Shown: positions 18,323 through 26,521 of the stretch, one piece after another
Layout of the letters: each line of letters starts with the position of its first letter
How positions within the stretch are numbered: position 1 is the stretch's first letter
Source of the DNA: an uncultured Roseibium sp.
GTDB lineage: Bacteria > Pseudomonadota > Alphaproteobacteria > Rhizobiales > Stappiaceae
NCBI RefSeq assembly: GCF_947499295.1
Contig: NZ_CANMNP010000005.1
Coordinates: 241,432-305,431, forward strand
Length of the DNA stretch: 64,000 bases
Direction: 5' to 3'
The notes under the pieces: model-generated
Told to the model about the DNA's origin: nothing
Database searches by the model: none
Seen by the model: the letters and a program-made list of their open reading frames with translations, nothing else
Program-made: the position numbers and the translations under genes

Positions 18323-18457
18323 TCAGCGCGTAGCCTTCGGGTCTTGTGCGACTTCGCGCAGACGCAGGGCCTGATTCATCTTGGCCAATTCTGCAGCGGA
18401 ATGGCCGGAAACGACACCCATGAGGTTGGTGCGCAAAGCTTGAGCGAGATAAGTCAT
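18323..18457 (-). CDS. Small hypothetical protein (44 aa)
   Basis: A short leftward frame in the 319-bp gap between the PhnD-like gene and LysR. From the ATG at 18457 it encodes 44 residues, helical and rich in Ala, Leu and Arg (TNLMGVVSGHSAAELAKMNQ in the middle). AAGGA lies about 11 nt upstream, and a strong terminator-like hairpin is located downstream on its strand. The frame is open to 18586, giving up to 87 aa. I recognise no family; it may be a true small gene or chance. Confidence 0.3.
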   Translation of the reverse strand: MTYLAQALRTNLMGVVSGHSAAELAKMNQALRLREVAQDPKATR

Positions 18458-18619
18458 GGCAATCCCAATCCTTGATTTGATGTTGTGGGTACGGGCGGTC
18501 CACTGCTTAAGAAACTGGCCGCTTGAGCAACATATGGGCCTTCCTTGCTTTTCAATCAATCGAATTGTATTCATCGAACTGTTCAAAAAAATTGAACTGA
18601 TATTTATTTGGATGGTTTC

Positions 18620-19522
18620 ATGGATAAACTGCCCGGCAGCGGAACACCGCTGATTGATCTGGAACTCTATCGCACCTTCCTGATCATTGCGGAAACATCA
18701 AGCTTTTCAAAAGCTTCAGAGCTTATTGGCCGGACACCCTCGGCAGTGTCGATGCAAATTAAGAAATTGGAAACCATGTTGGACGTTGCCGTGTTCGTAC
18801 GGGAAGGACGCAGCGTCCGGCTGACGCCCGAGGGAGAAGCCCTTCTGGGCTATGCGCGACGGATCTTGATGCTGAATGAGGAAGCCGTTTCACTGTTTGT
18901 TGCGCCAGACGTGGAAGGTGAGGTGCGTTTCGGGGCTCCATCCGATTTCGGCACCCGCCTGTTGCCCAATATTCTGTCCCGTTTCGCCCGGTCCCATCCC
19001 GGCGTAAACGTGGATGTTCACCTGGACGGCAGTCCGATGCTGGATGAGAAGGTCAAGACAGGCGAGCTGGATCTTGTGCTTTTCACAGCCCGTCCGGGCA
19101 CGGGGCTGGCGAGCGGTGGCGAGATTGTCTTCACCGAGCCTTTGGTCTGGGTTGGTCTGGAAGGCGGGATTGCCTATGACCGGGATCCTTTGCCCCTCGC
19201 TGTTTCTACGCCGGGCTGCCCGTGGCGCCGGGCGGCGCGAGTTGCGCTTGACGACGCACAAAAACCCTACCGGATTTCCTATACGAGCTTTCACAGTGCG
19301 GGCCAGGAGGCGGCACTTCTTGCAGACCTTGCCATCGCGCCGTTTCCGGCCAGTGTCGTCGAAGCGCCGTTGCAGGTGCTGGACGAGCGCCATGATCTTC
19401 CGGAAATTGGCGACTATCACATCGTCATGCGGGAGCGGGCGCGTGCCGGCAAGGCCACCCATGCGTTTGCACAGCATGTCGAGGAGTGTTTCCGCGAACT
19501 TGGCCTCGGCGTTTCAGCCTAG
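18620..19522 (+). CDS. LysR-family transcriptional regulator
   Basis: 300 aa from the ATG at 18620 (a TTG four codons upstream is less likely). The N-terminal helix-turn-helix is TSSFSKASELIGRTPSAVSMQIKKLE (about 25-50), followed by the effector domain in two lobes (DVEGEVRFGAPSDFGTRLLPNIL opening the first). It is convergent with a second LysR gene only 18 bp away. The region upstream holds the short leftward frame at 18323-18457, a possible divergent target. Effector unknown. Confidence 0.9.
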   Translation: MDKLPGSGTPLIDLELYRTFLIIAETSSFSKASELIGRTPSAVSMQIKKLETMLDVAVFVREGRSVRLTPEGEALLGYARRILMLNEEAVSLFVAPDVEGEVRFGAPSDFGTRLLPNILSRFARSHPGVNVDVHLDGSPMLDEKVKTGELDLVLFTARPGTGLASGGEIVFTEPLVWVGLEGGIAYDRDPLPLAVSTPGCPWRRAARVALDDAQKPYRISYTSFHSAGQEAALLADLAIAPFPASVVEAPLQVLDERHDLPEIGDYHIVMRERARAGKATHAFAQHVEECFRELGLGVSA

Positions 19523-19540
19523 CGGCAGCGCTGTGGGAAA

Positions 19541-20422
19541 TCAGCGTGTGAACAGGCCTTTGTTGCGCTCAAAATAAGCGGTCGTGAAATCAACAAAAGC
19601 GCGGACCCTGGCAACGCGTCGCAGGTCGCCGTGATAAAGTAGCCATACGTTGTAGCCGGGGAGCACCGGCGTCGACGGTACGCGCAGGATGCGCGGGTCT
19701 GCGTCGCCTGCAAAGGCCGGAACCTTGATCAGACCAAGGCCCTTGGATGCTGCTTCAATCTGCATGGAAACTTCCGGCAGCACATGTCGCACTCTCGCTT
19801 TTGGAAACGGGCTTTGGGCGATCCAATCGTGATTGTCGCTCCAGGTAATCCAATGAGCCCCTTCGCCGCCGTTTTCCATCAAGTTTCCATGCCGTTCAAG
19901 GTAGTCGGGAGACGCATAAACGGCTTGCACGAAACGGATCAGTTTCCGGCCGAAAACGTCCTCATCCACATTTGTGGCCACTCTGAGGGAGATATCGGCT
20001 TCCAGACGCAACAGGTCCGAAACCCGGTTGGTCGAAATCGCCTGCACGGTAATCTCGGGGTAGTGCTTTGCAAACTCAAGCAGCATGTCGGACAGCAATC
20101 CGTGTGAAAAGGCAGGTGGTAGGCTGAGCCTGATTGTACCCGATGGAACCAAGTCGAGCCCGGTCAGCTTGCGGGTAATGGCGTTTGCCTGTGCCTCCAT
20201 TTCCTCGGCTGGGCCAACAAGCGTTTCACCGGGCTGCGTGAGCTGCAGCCCGCTCGAGGTGCGGTCGATCAGCCGTGTGCCCAGATCAGTCTCGAGCGCC
20301 GAAATTGCACGGTGAACGGTGCCGTGATTCACCGCGAGTTTTTCCGCCGCCTTTCGGAAGCTGCCCGTGCGCACCGATGCCAGAAATATTCGCAGATGGT
20401 CCCAGTCCAATTCCTTCTTCAT
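19541..20422 (-). CDS. LysR-family regulator divergent from haloalkane dehalogenase
   Basis: 293 aa from the ATG at 20422, with AAGGAGG 12 nt upstream; the ATG at 20434 would touch that sequence directly. The N-terminal winged helix contains TGSFRKAAEKLAVNHGTVHRAISALE; the C-terminal region is a LysR substrate domain of the CrgA/DsdC-like subgroup, with LIRFVQAVYASPDYLERHG. It is divergently arranged with the dehalogenase gene across 158 bp, the classical layout for LysR control of the neighbouring gene, and is therefore its likely activator or repressor. Confidence 0.88.
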   Translation of the reverse strand: MKKELDWDHLRIFLASVRTGSFRKAAEKLAVNHGTVHRAISALETDLGTRLIDRTSSGLQLTQPGETLVGPAEEMEAQANAITRKLTGLDLVPSGTIRLSLPPAFSHGLLSDMLLEFAKHYPEITVQAISTNRVSDLLRLEADISLRVATNVDEDVFGRKLIRFVQAVYASPDYLERHGNLMENGGEGAHWITWSDNHDWIAQSPFPKARVRHVLPEVSMQIEAASKGLGLIKVPAFAGDADPRILRVPSTPVLPGYNVWLLYHGDLRRVARVRAFVDFTTAYFERNKGLFTR

Positions 20423-20580
20423 GCCTGAGCACATCCTCCTTGGGAAATGATTTGAGGGCGGATCGTTTTTAATCCGCCATGGCTACCTGCTGCGTATTCC
20501 ATAACAATTTTCTATCCGCACCTAATAGCCATCAGAACCTGTCCGGGCAAGGTCGGACATGAACGAGGAGTGGACTGGGA

Positions 20581-21612
20581 ATGAACAAGGGTCAGCAATT
20601 CAAAACAAATCGGCGGGGACTTTTGCAAGGCATGGCAGTCGGTGCAGGCGCGATGATGCTCGCATCCCCTGGAAGTGCAAATGCACAAGCCACAGCGTCC
20701 AGACCGACGGGTTCCGCACCATACGGAATTGAAATCCCGTCTGATTTTCCCTTTGCGAAAAAACGACTTGGCGTCAAGGGGTCACACATCAGTTATGTTG
20801 ATGAAGGCAGCGGCCAGCCGGTTGTCTTTCTGCATGGCAATCCGACGTCATCCTATCTTTGGCGCAATGTCATTCCTCACATGCCTGAAGGATACCGTGC
20901 CATTGCGCCTGATCTCATCGGTATGGGTGACAGCGGAAAACCCGATATTGACTACAGCTTTGCCGATCACGCAGCCTATCTTGATGCTTTTTTGAATGAG
21001 CTTGATCTGAACGACGTTGTTCTCGTTGTGCATGATTGGGGATCGGCGCTTGGAATGCGTTACGCACGCCTTAATCAGGAGCGGGTCAGCGCATTGGTGC
21101 TCATGGAAGCCATCGTGCCACCAGCCATGCCGGCACCAAGTTATGAGGCAATGCCCGAACAGATCGCCGATTTCTTCCGGCTCATGAACAGCGATGAAGG
21201 TGCGCGGCTGGTACTTCAGGAAAATTTCTTCGTTGAAGTGACGCTGCCTGAGTTCGGGGTCATCAGGAAGCTTGGTCAAGAGGAAATGGATCATTATCGC
21301 AATCCCTTTCCGTCACCGGCCTCGCGCAAGCCGGTTCTCGCCTGGCCTCGCCAGGTGCCTATCGGTGGTCGTCCGGCCGACGTTGTTGAGGAAGTAACAC
21401 TGAACGGCAAGTGGCTTTTCAGCACCGACATTCCGAAGCTGCTCTTTTACGCCGAGCCGGGTGCGATCACACCCAAGGCCGTTGCCGAATATATGGCGTT
21501 GAACGCTTCCAACCTTGAAGTTCGCTTCGTGGGCGCCGGCACGCACTTCCTGCAGGAAGAACATCCGCACCAGATCGGGCAGGGTATTGCCGACTGGCTG
21601 CGCCGACTTTGA
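20581..21612 (+). CDS. Tat-exported haloalkane dehalogenase (HLD-II type) of the alpha/beta-hydrolase fold
   Basis: 343 aa. A twin-arginine signal (Arg11-Arg12 in TNRRGLLQG, hydrophobic stretch, SANAQA cleavage region near 32-37) predicts folded export to the periplasm. The mature enzyme shows the haloalkane dehalogenase pentad: Asn87 (HGNPTS), nucleophile Asp152 and Trp153 (VVHDWGSALG), Glu176 (LVLMEAIVP) and His322 (GAGTHFLQ). The intervals Asn-Asp 65 and Asp-Glu 24 equal those of DhaA (41/106/130), which supports the HLD-II subfamily. It would convert a haloalkane to alcohol plus halide; other alpha/beta hydrolase activity is possible. Followed after 27 nt by an SRPBCC gene. Confidence 0.82.
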   Translation: MNKGQQFKTNRRGLLQGMAVGAGAMMLASPGSANAQATASRPTGSAPYGIEIPSDFPFAKKRLGVKGSHISYVDEGSGQPVVFLHGNPTSSYLWRNVIPHMPEGYRAIAPDLIGMGDSGKPDIDYSFADHAAYLDAFLNELDLNDVVLVVHDWGSALGMRYARLNQERVSALVLMEAIVPPAMPAPSYEAMPEQIADFFRLMNSDEGARLVLQENFFVEVTLPEFGVIRKLGQEEMDHYRNPFPSPASRKPVLAWPRQVPIGGRPADVVEEVTLNGKWLFSTDIPKLLFYAEPGAITPKAVAEYMALNASNLEVRFVGAGTHFLQEEHPHQIGQGIADWLRRL

Positions 21613-21639
21613 AACCACATGAACAAGGAGGACCCGAGC

Positions 21640-22116
21640 ATGCCTGAAGCTGCTGTGTTTCAGATCGTCAATGCACCCATTTCCGAAGTCTGGCAAAGCT
21701 GGGATCGATTTGACGAAATCTACCGGTTCAATCCCCAAATCAATCAGTCGCCATTGCTGTCAAACAGTGTAGCGACCGGGCTTGGTGCCGAGCGGCATTG
21801 CAAGCATGTCGACGGAAAAACCTATTTGAAAGAGCGGATTATCAGCTACCAGCCCGAAGAGCATCTGGTCATCGATATCTTTGACGCCAACGTGCCGTTG
21901 AAAACCGCTCGGGTCACACTGGACTTTTCAGCATTGTCAGCCGAGCAGACGCAAGTGACGATGCGCATAGTCTTCACGCCAAAGTTCGGGCCGATCGGCT
22001 GGTTTCTGACACCGTTGCTCAAAAGACAATTCCGGAAAGGCTTGTCTGATCTGCTGTCAGCGAATGCAAATTTCGTTGAAAACGGTGTTGAAATACACCC
22101 CAAGGCAGCAGCTTAA
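21640..22116 (+). CDS. SRPBCC (polyketide cyclase/START-like) family protein
   Basis: 158 aa. The ATG at 21640 is fixed by AAGGAGG 8 nt upstream; an in-frame ATG at 21619 lies before that site. The START-like fold is shown by the N-terminal FQIVNAPISEVWQSWDRFDEIYRFNP, the central GAERHCKHVDGKTYLKERI and the long C-terminal helix. Cytosolic, no signal peptide. Co-transcribed with the haloalkane dehalogenase; such small hydrophobic-ligand-binding proteins often accompany catabolic enzymes, but no function is established. A clear terminator follows. Confidence 0.78.
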   Translation: MPEAAVFQIVNAPISEVWQSWDRFDEIYRFNPQINQSPLLSNSVATGLGAERHCKHVDGKTYLKERIISYQPEEHLVIDIFDANVPLKTARVTLDFSALSAEQTQVTMRIVFTPKFGPIGWFLTPLLKRQFRKGLSDLLSANANFVENGVEIHPKAAA

Positions 22117-22141
22117 GATCAGAAGTGTTTCAATTTAAGAC

Positions 22142-22177
22142 AAACGCCCCGGTTTTGGTGCCGGGGTGTTTCTTTTT
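22142..22177 (+). terminator. Rho-independent terminator
   Basis: AAACGCCCCGG pairs with CCGGGGTGTTT (one G-T pair) around TTTTGGTG, followed by a T-rich tract. It ends the dehalogenase-SRPBCC transcript. Confidence 0.85.
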
Positions 22178-22264
22178 ATTGGTTAACGCCGCAGAAACAC
22201 TGGTGCAAAAGTTAAGAAAGGATTACGATTCTAGGTAAATGAAAACTTAACTGCGAGAAGCGTC

Positions 22265-22570
22265 ATGAAATTTTTTCTGAAAGCACTGTGTTCGGCTGCC
22301 GCTCTGGCAGCGGTTTCAGGCACTGCGGCCGTGGCTGAAAGCGGTACGGTTCGTATTCTTCATGATGAGCCCTACGGAGCAATCGTCACCAAGGAAGCCG
22401 GTGTTCTGGTGTTCCGCGCTTTGCCGCCGACACGCAAGGTCGTAGTCAATCCCGGCGGCAAAACTCCGCTTCAGCTGAACCATACCGACGTGCGCGAGAC
22501 CAAAGTCGTTGTCGTGACACAAGACGACTATGCACGGAACCTCGGTGCCAAGATCCTTCGTCTGAAGTAA
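22265..22570 (+). CDS. Small secreted hypothetical protein
   Basis: 101 aa with a Sec signal peptide (MKFFLKALCSAAALAAVSG, likely cleavage after AVAE/A region near residue 23), so it is periplasmic or secreted. The mature part of about 78 residues is beta-rich, with no Cys and several Val/Lys alternations (TKVVVVTQDD). Preceded by its own AT-rich promoter region containing AGTTAAG and CTTAACT as distant inverted arms. I do not recognise the family. Convergent with the M24 gene with 30 bp between them. Confidence 0.65.
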   Translation: MKFFLKALCSAAALAAVSGTAAVAESGTVRILHDEPYGAIVTKEAGVLVFRALPPTRKVVVNPGGKTPLQLNHTDVRETKVVVVTQDDYARNLGAKILRLK

Positions 22571-22600
22571 CGGCCTTGTTTTTCCGGTTTATGAGGGTCG

Positions 22601-23977
22601 TCAACGCGGACGGCCCATCAGTCTTGCGTCCCAGGGGTAGGTGCTGAGACGCTCCGAGCCGGTGTCGGTGATGAGAATCTGTTCTTCCAGTTTTACACCT
22701 TCATACCCGCCGTGCCGGCCGGCATAGCTTTCGACACACACCACCATTCCAGCTTCGAGAACGCCATCATAACCGCCAGCCTCCCAGTCCGCCGGATAAG
22801 GCACCGCTGGATATTCATCGCAAAGTCCAACGCCATGGAACAGGACTGAATAGCGATTGGCGAGGCAGTCGTCCGGCAGGCTCTTGCCCCGATGTGACAG
22901 CTCGCGGAACGTCCGACCCGGCTCCAACATCTGGATATTGCCTTCGATCTGGTCGACAGCCAACTCATAAAGAGCTTGCTGTTCATTGGTCGGCAGTCCG
23001 TCGCCACACAGCCAGGTGCGAGAAATGTCGCAGCACATGCCGTAAGGGCCGACGAGGTCGGTATCGAACGCGACCAGCTCTCCTTCATTGATCTGACGTG
23101 CCGAGGCCTCTTGAAACCAGGGATTTGTGCGGGGTCCGGATGAAAGCAGATGGGTTTCGATCCATTCGCCGCCGCGCCTGATATTGCCGGCATGCAGGAA
23201 TGCCCAGAGATCCCATTCGGTGATACCCGGGACAAGCGCATGTTCCATTTCCCGCATCGCCGCTTCGCAGGCTGCAATGGCGCGTCGCATGGCCTTGATC
23301 TCGTCGTTGCACTTGATGGCCCGGGCCAATTCCATCACTTCTTCGCCGTCATGAATGGTTATGCCGTGTCTTTCGAGCGCGGCAACGCCCTCCCGCCGGC
23401 ATTTGTCGAGCGCAATCCGGTGATTGCCGCCACCGAAGGCTTTGACCAGATCGGCGAGTTCATCAGCCCATTTCTGAGCAAGTTCAGCTGAACGTGGGCC
23501 TGATTCAAAATAAAACCAGGGCACGCCGTGGCGTATTTCAGTGACCAGAGGATTGTGTGCGTTGAGATGCTCGCAATTGTGAAAGTCAAACGCGACAACA
23601 GGTCCCTCGAGCGCCACGAATGTGTATCTGACCGCATTGTGGGTTGACCAGACCTGCATGTTGGTTGCGTCTGTCGCGTAGCGGACATTGAGTGGGTCGC
23701 ACAGGATTGCGGCACTGAGATCAAAGGCCGCCAATTGCTGACGGATGCGCCGCAAACGGTAGCCGCGCAGAGCTTCCAGGTCCGGTGCTGCAAGGCCGAG
23801 GGCGGACCATTCGTCCTCTGCCAAGTCGCCATATCCGAGCACGTGACGGTTCAGCACAGTGGCCTTTTCGGTGGCATAGGCCGATAGCGCTGCGTAGTCC
23901 GACATCTCGCCTGGATGCACCGGCAATACCGATGGCATGATCTTGCGCCGATGCCGGCCGAAGTGTTCCGTATTCAT
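22601..23977 (-). CDS. dddP: DddP-like M24 protein, candidate DMSP lyase
   Basis: Creatinase/aminopeptidase-fold protein, 458 aa from the ATG at 23977 (AGGAGG 11 nt upstream). All residues known in Ruegeria DddP are in place with a constant +10 offset: metal ligands Asp305, Asp307, Asp317, His381, Glu416, Glu431 (DddP 295, 297, 307, 371, 406, 421) and catalytic Tyr376 and Asp387 (366, 377). The segments GGEWIETHLLSSGPRTNPWF and HGVGLCDEYP are strongly DddP-like. DddP cleaves dimethylsulfoniopropionate to dimethyl sulfide and acrylate. Here the gene is last in an operon with a DMGDH-like flavoprotein and an MttB-like methyltransferase, so a related betaine or onium substrate is a real alternative. 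The residue comparison uses recalled numbering, not an alignment run. Confidence 0.65.
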   Translation of the reverse strand: MNTEHFGRHRRKIMPSVLPVHPGEMSDYAALSAYATEKATVLNRHVLGYGDLAEDEWSALGLAAPDLEALRGYRLRRIRQQLAAFDLSAAILCDPLNVRYATDATNMQVWSTHNAVRYTFVALEGPVVAFDFHNCEHLNAHNPLVTEIRHGVPWFYFESGPRSAELAQKWADELADLVKAFGGGNHRIALDKCRREGVAALERHGITIHDGEEVMELARAIKCNDEIKAMRRAIAACEAAMREMEHALVPGITEWDLWAFLHAGNIRRGGEWIETHLLSSGPRTNPWFQEASARQINEGELVAFDTDLVGPYGMCCDISRTWLCGDGLPTNEQQALYELAVDQIEGNIQMLEPGRTFRELSHRGKSLPDDCLANRYSVLFHGVGLCDEYPAVPYPADWEAGGYDGVLEAGMVVCVESYAGRHGGYEGVKLEEQILITDTGSERLSTYPWDARLMGRPR

Positions 23978-24023
23978 GATTGCCCACACCTCCTCTTGTG
24001 GTCGCGATCAAATGGCGTTGCGC

Positions 24024-26459
24024 CTACATGCGCATGCGTTCTGCACCGGGATCGAACAAGGGGTCGGGATTGATTGTCGCTTTGCGTCGCTCTCCGAGGA
24101 TTTCGATTTCGAAATCGCCTTCATTTAGGTTTCTGGCCAGATCCGCGGGGATATAGCCTTGTGCAAGCGAACGGTCGACAAAGTGTGCATAGCCGCCTGA
24201 CGTGATCCAGCCGATCACCTTGCCGGCATGCCAGATCGGTTCATCGCCCATCACATCGGCGTCTCCGGCGTCGACGATAAAACTGACACGTAAGCGATCT
24301 GGACCCTGGTCGTGTTCCTTCCGGGCAGCGTCCTTTCCGATGAAATTTTCCTTGGAAAGTTTCACAAATCGACCGAGATCGGCTTCATAAGGGCCGTAGA
24401 TCGGGCGGAATTCTCGAAACCAGGTGCCGAAGTTCTTTTCAAGACGCATGGCCAGCAGCGCCCGCATGCCGAAGTTCCGGATGTCGAATTGGGTCCCGGC
24501 GTTCATCAGGGCTTCGTACACTTGCCGTTCGTATTCAGGTGCCATCCAGATCTCGTATCCAAGATCGCCGGTATAGGAGATACGATTGACCTTGCATGGT
24601 GCGTTGGCGACGTCCATTTCGCGGAAATCCATAAATCGGAAAGCTTCGTTTGAAACGTCTTCGCCTGTGACTTTTTCGAGTACTTTGCGGGCATTTGGCC
24701 CGGCTATCGACAGACCGACCCAACTAAGATTGATAGGCTGGATCTGCACGGAGCCATCTTGCGGCAGATGCTGTTCGAACCAGCGCAAATGATAGACTTC
24801 AGCCTGAGACGAGCCGAACATGTAGAACCGGCTGTCACTGGCCCGGGCAATCGTGAAATCACCGATCAGCTTGCCGTTCTCGTTCAGCATCGGGGTCAGT
24901 ATGATGCGCCCGGTCTTCGGCATGGTGTTTGTCATCAGATGTGACAGGTAGTCTTCCGCACCTGATCCGGTCACTTCGTATTTCGCAAAGTTTGCAATTT
25001 CAGTGATGCCGACGCTTTCACGCACGGCACGGCATTCATCGCCGATATGTTCGAAATCGTTTGATCGGCGGAAAGACACGACATCCTTCGCCTCGGTGCC
25101 CTCCGGAGCGAACCAGAGAGGGGTTTCAAGTCCCCAGCTGTCCCCCATGACCGCGCCCTGCGCCAGCATTCTGTCGTAGAGCGGCGTAGTCTGGTGCGGG
25201 CGGGCAGCAGGCAGCTCTTCGTTGGGAAACCGGATACGAAAACGGCGCCGGTAGTTCTCCTGGACCTTTGCGTTTGTGTAGGACAGCGTGGCCCAGTTGC
25301 CGTAACGCGCGACATCCATTCCCCAGATGTCATAACCAGGGTCACCATTCACCAGCCAGTTCGCAAGTGTCAAGCCGACGCCGCCACCTTGGCTGAAACC
25401 AGCCATGACACCGCATGCGACCCAGTAGTTGCGTAGGCCACGCACTGGGCCGACAAGAGGATTGCCGTCCGGAGCGAAGGTGAATGGGCCATTGATAATC
25501 TGTTTGATACCGGCGGTTTGCAGCGCCGGAAAATGCTCAAACCCGACTTCAAGCTCGGGCGCAATGCGATCCAGGTCCGGGGCGAGCAGCTCGTGGCCGA
25601 AATCCCAGGGGGTCTGGCGTGGGCTCCATGGCCGGCAGTTCTGCTCGTAAGTTCCGAGCAGCATGCCCTTGCCTTCCTGGCGTGTGTAGATTTCGCCGCC
25701 GAAATCAAGAACACCGATCAGTTCCTTGCCGGTTGCCGCATTGTGTGCAGTCACCTCGGGCATTTCGTCGGTCAGAAGATACATGTGTTCCATGGCTAGA
25801 ACAGGCAGTTCCAGACCAACCATGCGTCCGCATTCTCGCGCCCAAAGGCCTCCGGCATTGACCACATGCTCTGCACGAATGGTGCCCTTGTTCGTAATCA
25901 CATCCCAGGTGCCGTCCGGTGTCTGGACCAACTCCTCCACCTTGGTGTGCCGGTAGACGGTTGCTCCGTTCACACGTGCGGCCTTGGCATAGGCGTGTGT
26001 CGTTCCGGACGGGTCGAGATGACCTTCAATCGGATCCCAGAGTGCTCCGATGAAGTGTTTTTCGTCCAAGATCGGAAACATCGTTTTGGCTTCGGCGACG
26101 GAAATCAGTTCCAGATCCATGCCGAGGTATCGCCCTTTGGCCTGAGCAAGTCGCAGGAAGTCCATGCGCTCCGGCGTATCGGCCAGCATGACACCACCGG
26201 TGAGGTGCAGTCCGCAGGATTGGCCGGAAATTTCTTCCAGCTCTTCGTAAAGGTCGACCGTATAGCTCTGGAGCTGGGCGACATTGGGGTCGCCATTGAG
26301 TGTGTGGAAGCCACCAGCCGCATGCCAGGACGAGCCGGATGTCAGCTCATCCCGTTCGACCAGTGTTACATCGGTCCACCCGAGTTTGGTCAGGTGGTAG
26401 AGCACACTGCAGCCAACGACACCGCCGCCAATGACAACTACTTGTGTGTGGGTCTTCAT
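24024..26459 (-). CDS. Dimethylglycine/sarcosine dehydrogenase-like flavoprotein
   Basis: 811 aa, two-part enzyme. The N-terminal DAO domain starts with VVVIGGGVVGCSVLYHLTKLG; His46 in SGSSWHAAGG corresponds to the covalent-FAD histidine of mammalian DMGDH/SARDH. The FAO_M linker follows and, from about residue 430, a GcvT folate-binding domain with a C-terminal GCV_T_C barrel (GDEPIWHAGKVIGWITSGGYAHF). The pair of domains oxidises an N-methyl group and hands the one-carbon unit to tetrahydrofolate. The gene lies 62 nt after the MttB-like gene and 46 nt before the DddP-like gene, so they form one transcript. Exact methylamine substrate unknown. Confidence 0.85.
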   Translation of the reverse strand: MKTHTQVVVIGGGVVGCSVLYHLTKLGWTDVTLVERDELTSGSSWHAAGGFHTLNGDPNVAQLQSYTVDLYEELEEISGQSCGLHLTGGVMLADTPERMDFLRLAQAKGRYLGMDLELISVAEAKTMFPILDEKHFIGALWDPIEGHLDPSGTTHAYAKAARVNGATVYRHTKVEELVQTPDGTWDVITNKGTIRAEHVVNAGGLWARECGRMVGLELPVLAMEHMYLLTDEMPEVTAHNAATGKELIGVLDFGGEIYTRQEGKGMLLGTYEQNCRPWSPRQTPWDFGHELLAPDLDRIAPELEVGFEHFPALQTAGIKQIINGPFTFAPDGNPLVGPVRGLRNYWVACGVMAGFSQGGGVGLTLANWLVNGDPGYDIWGMDVARYGNWATLSYTNAKVQENYRRRFRIRFPNEELPAARPHQTTPLYDRMLAQGAVMGDSWGLETPLWFAPEGTEAKDVVSFRRSNDFEHIGDECRAVRESVGITEIANFAKYEVTGSGAEDYLSHLMTNTMPKTGRIILTPMLNENGKLIGDFTIARASDSRFYMFGSSQAEVYHLRWFEQHLPQDGSVQIQPINLSWVGLSIAGPNARKVLEKVTGEDVSNEAFRFMDFREMDVANAPCKVNRISYTGDLGYEIWMAPEYERQVYEALMNAGTQFDIRNFGMRALLAMRLEKNFGTWFREFRPIYGPYEADLGRFVKLSKENFIGKDAARKEHDQGPDRLRVSFIVDAGDADVMGDEPIWHAGKVIGWITSGGYAHFVDRSLAQGYIPADLARNLNEGDFEIEILGERRKATINPDPLFDPGAERMRM

Positions 26460-26521
26460 TAAATCTGCTCCGGAACGGCCTGCGCTAAATCTGGCGGCCA
26501 GGTCGACTTCCGATGTGGAAG

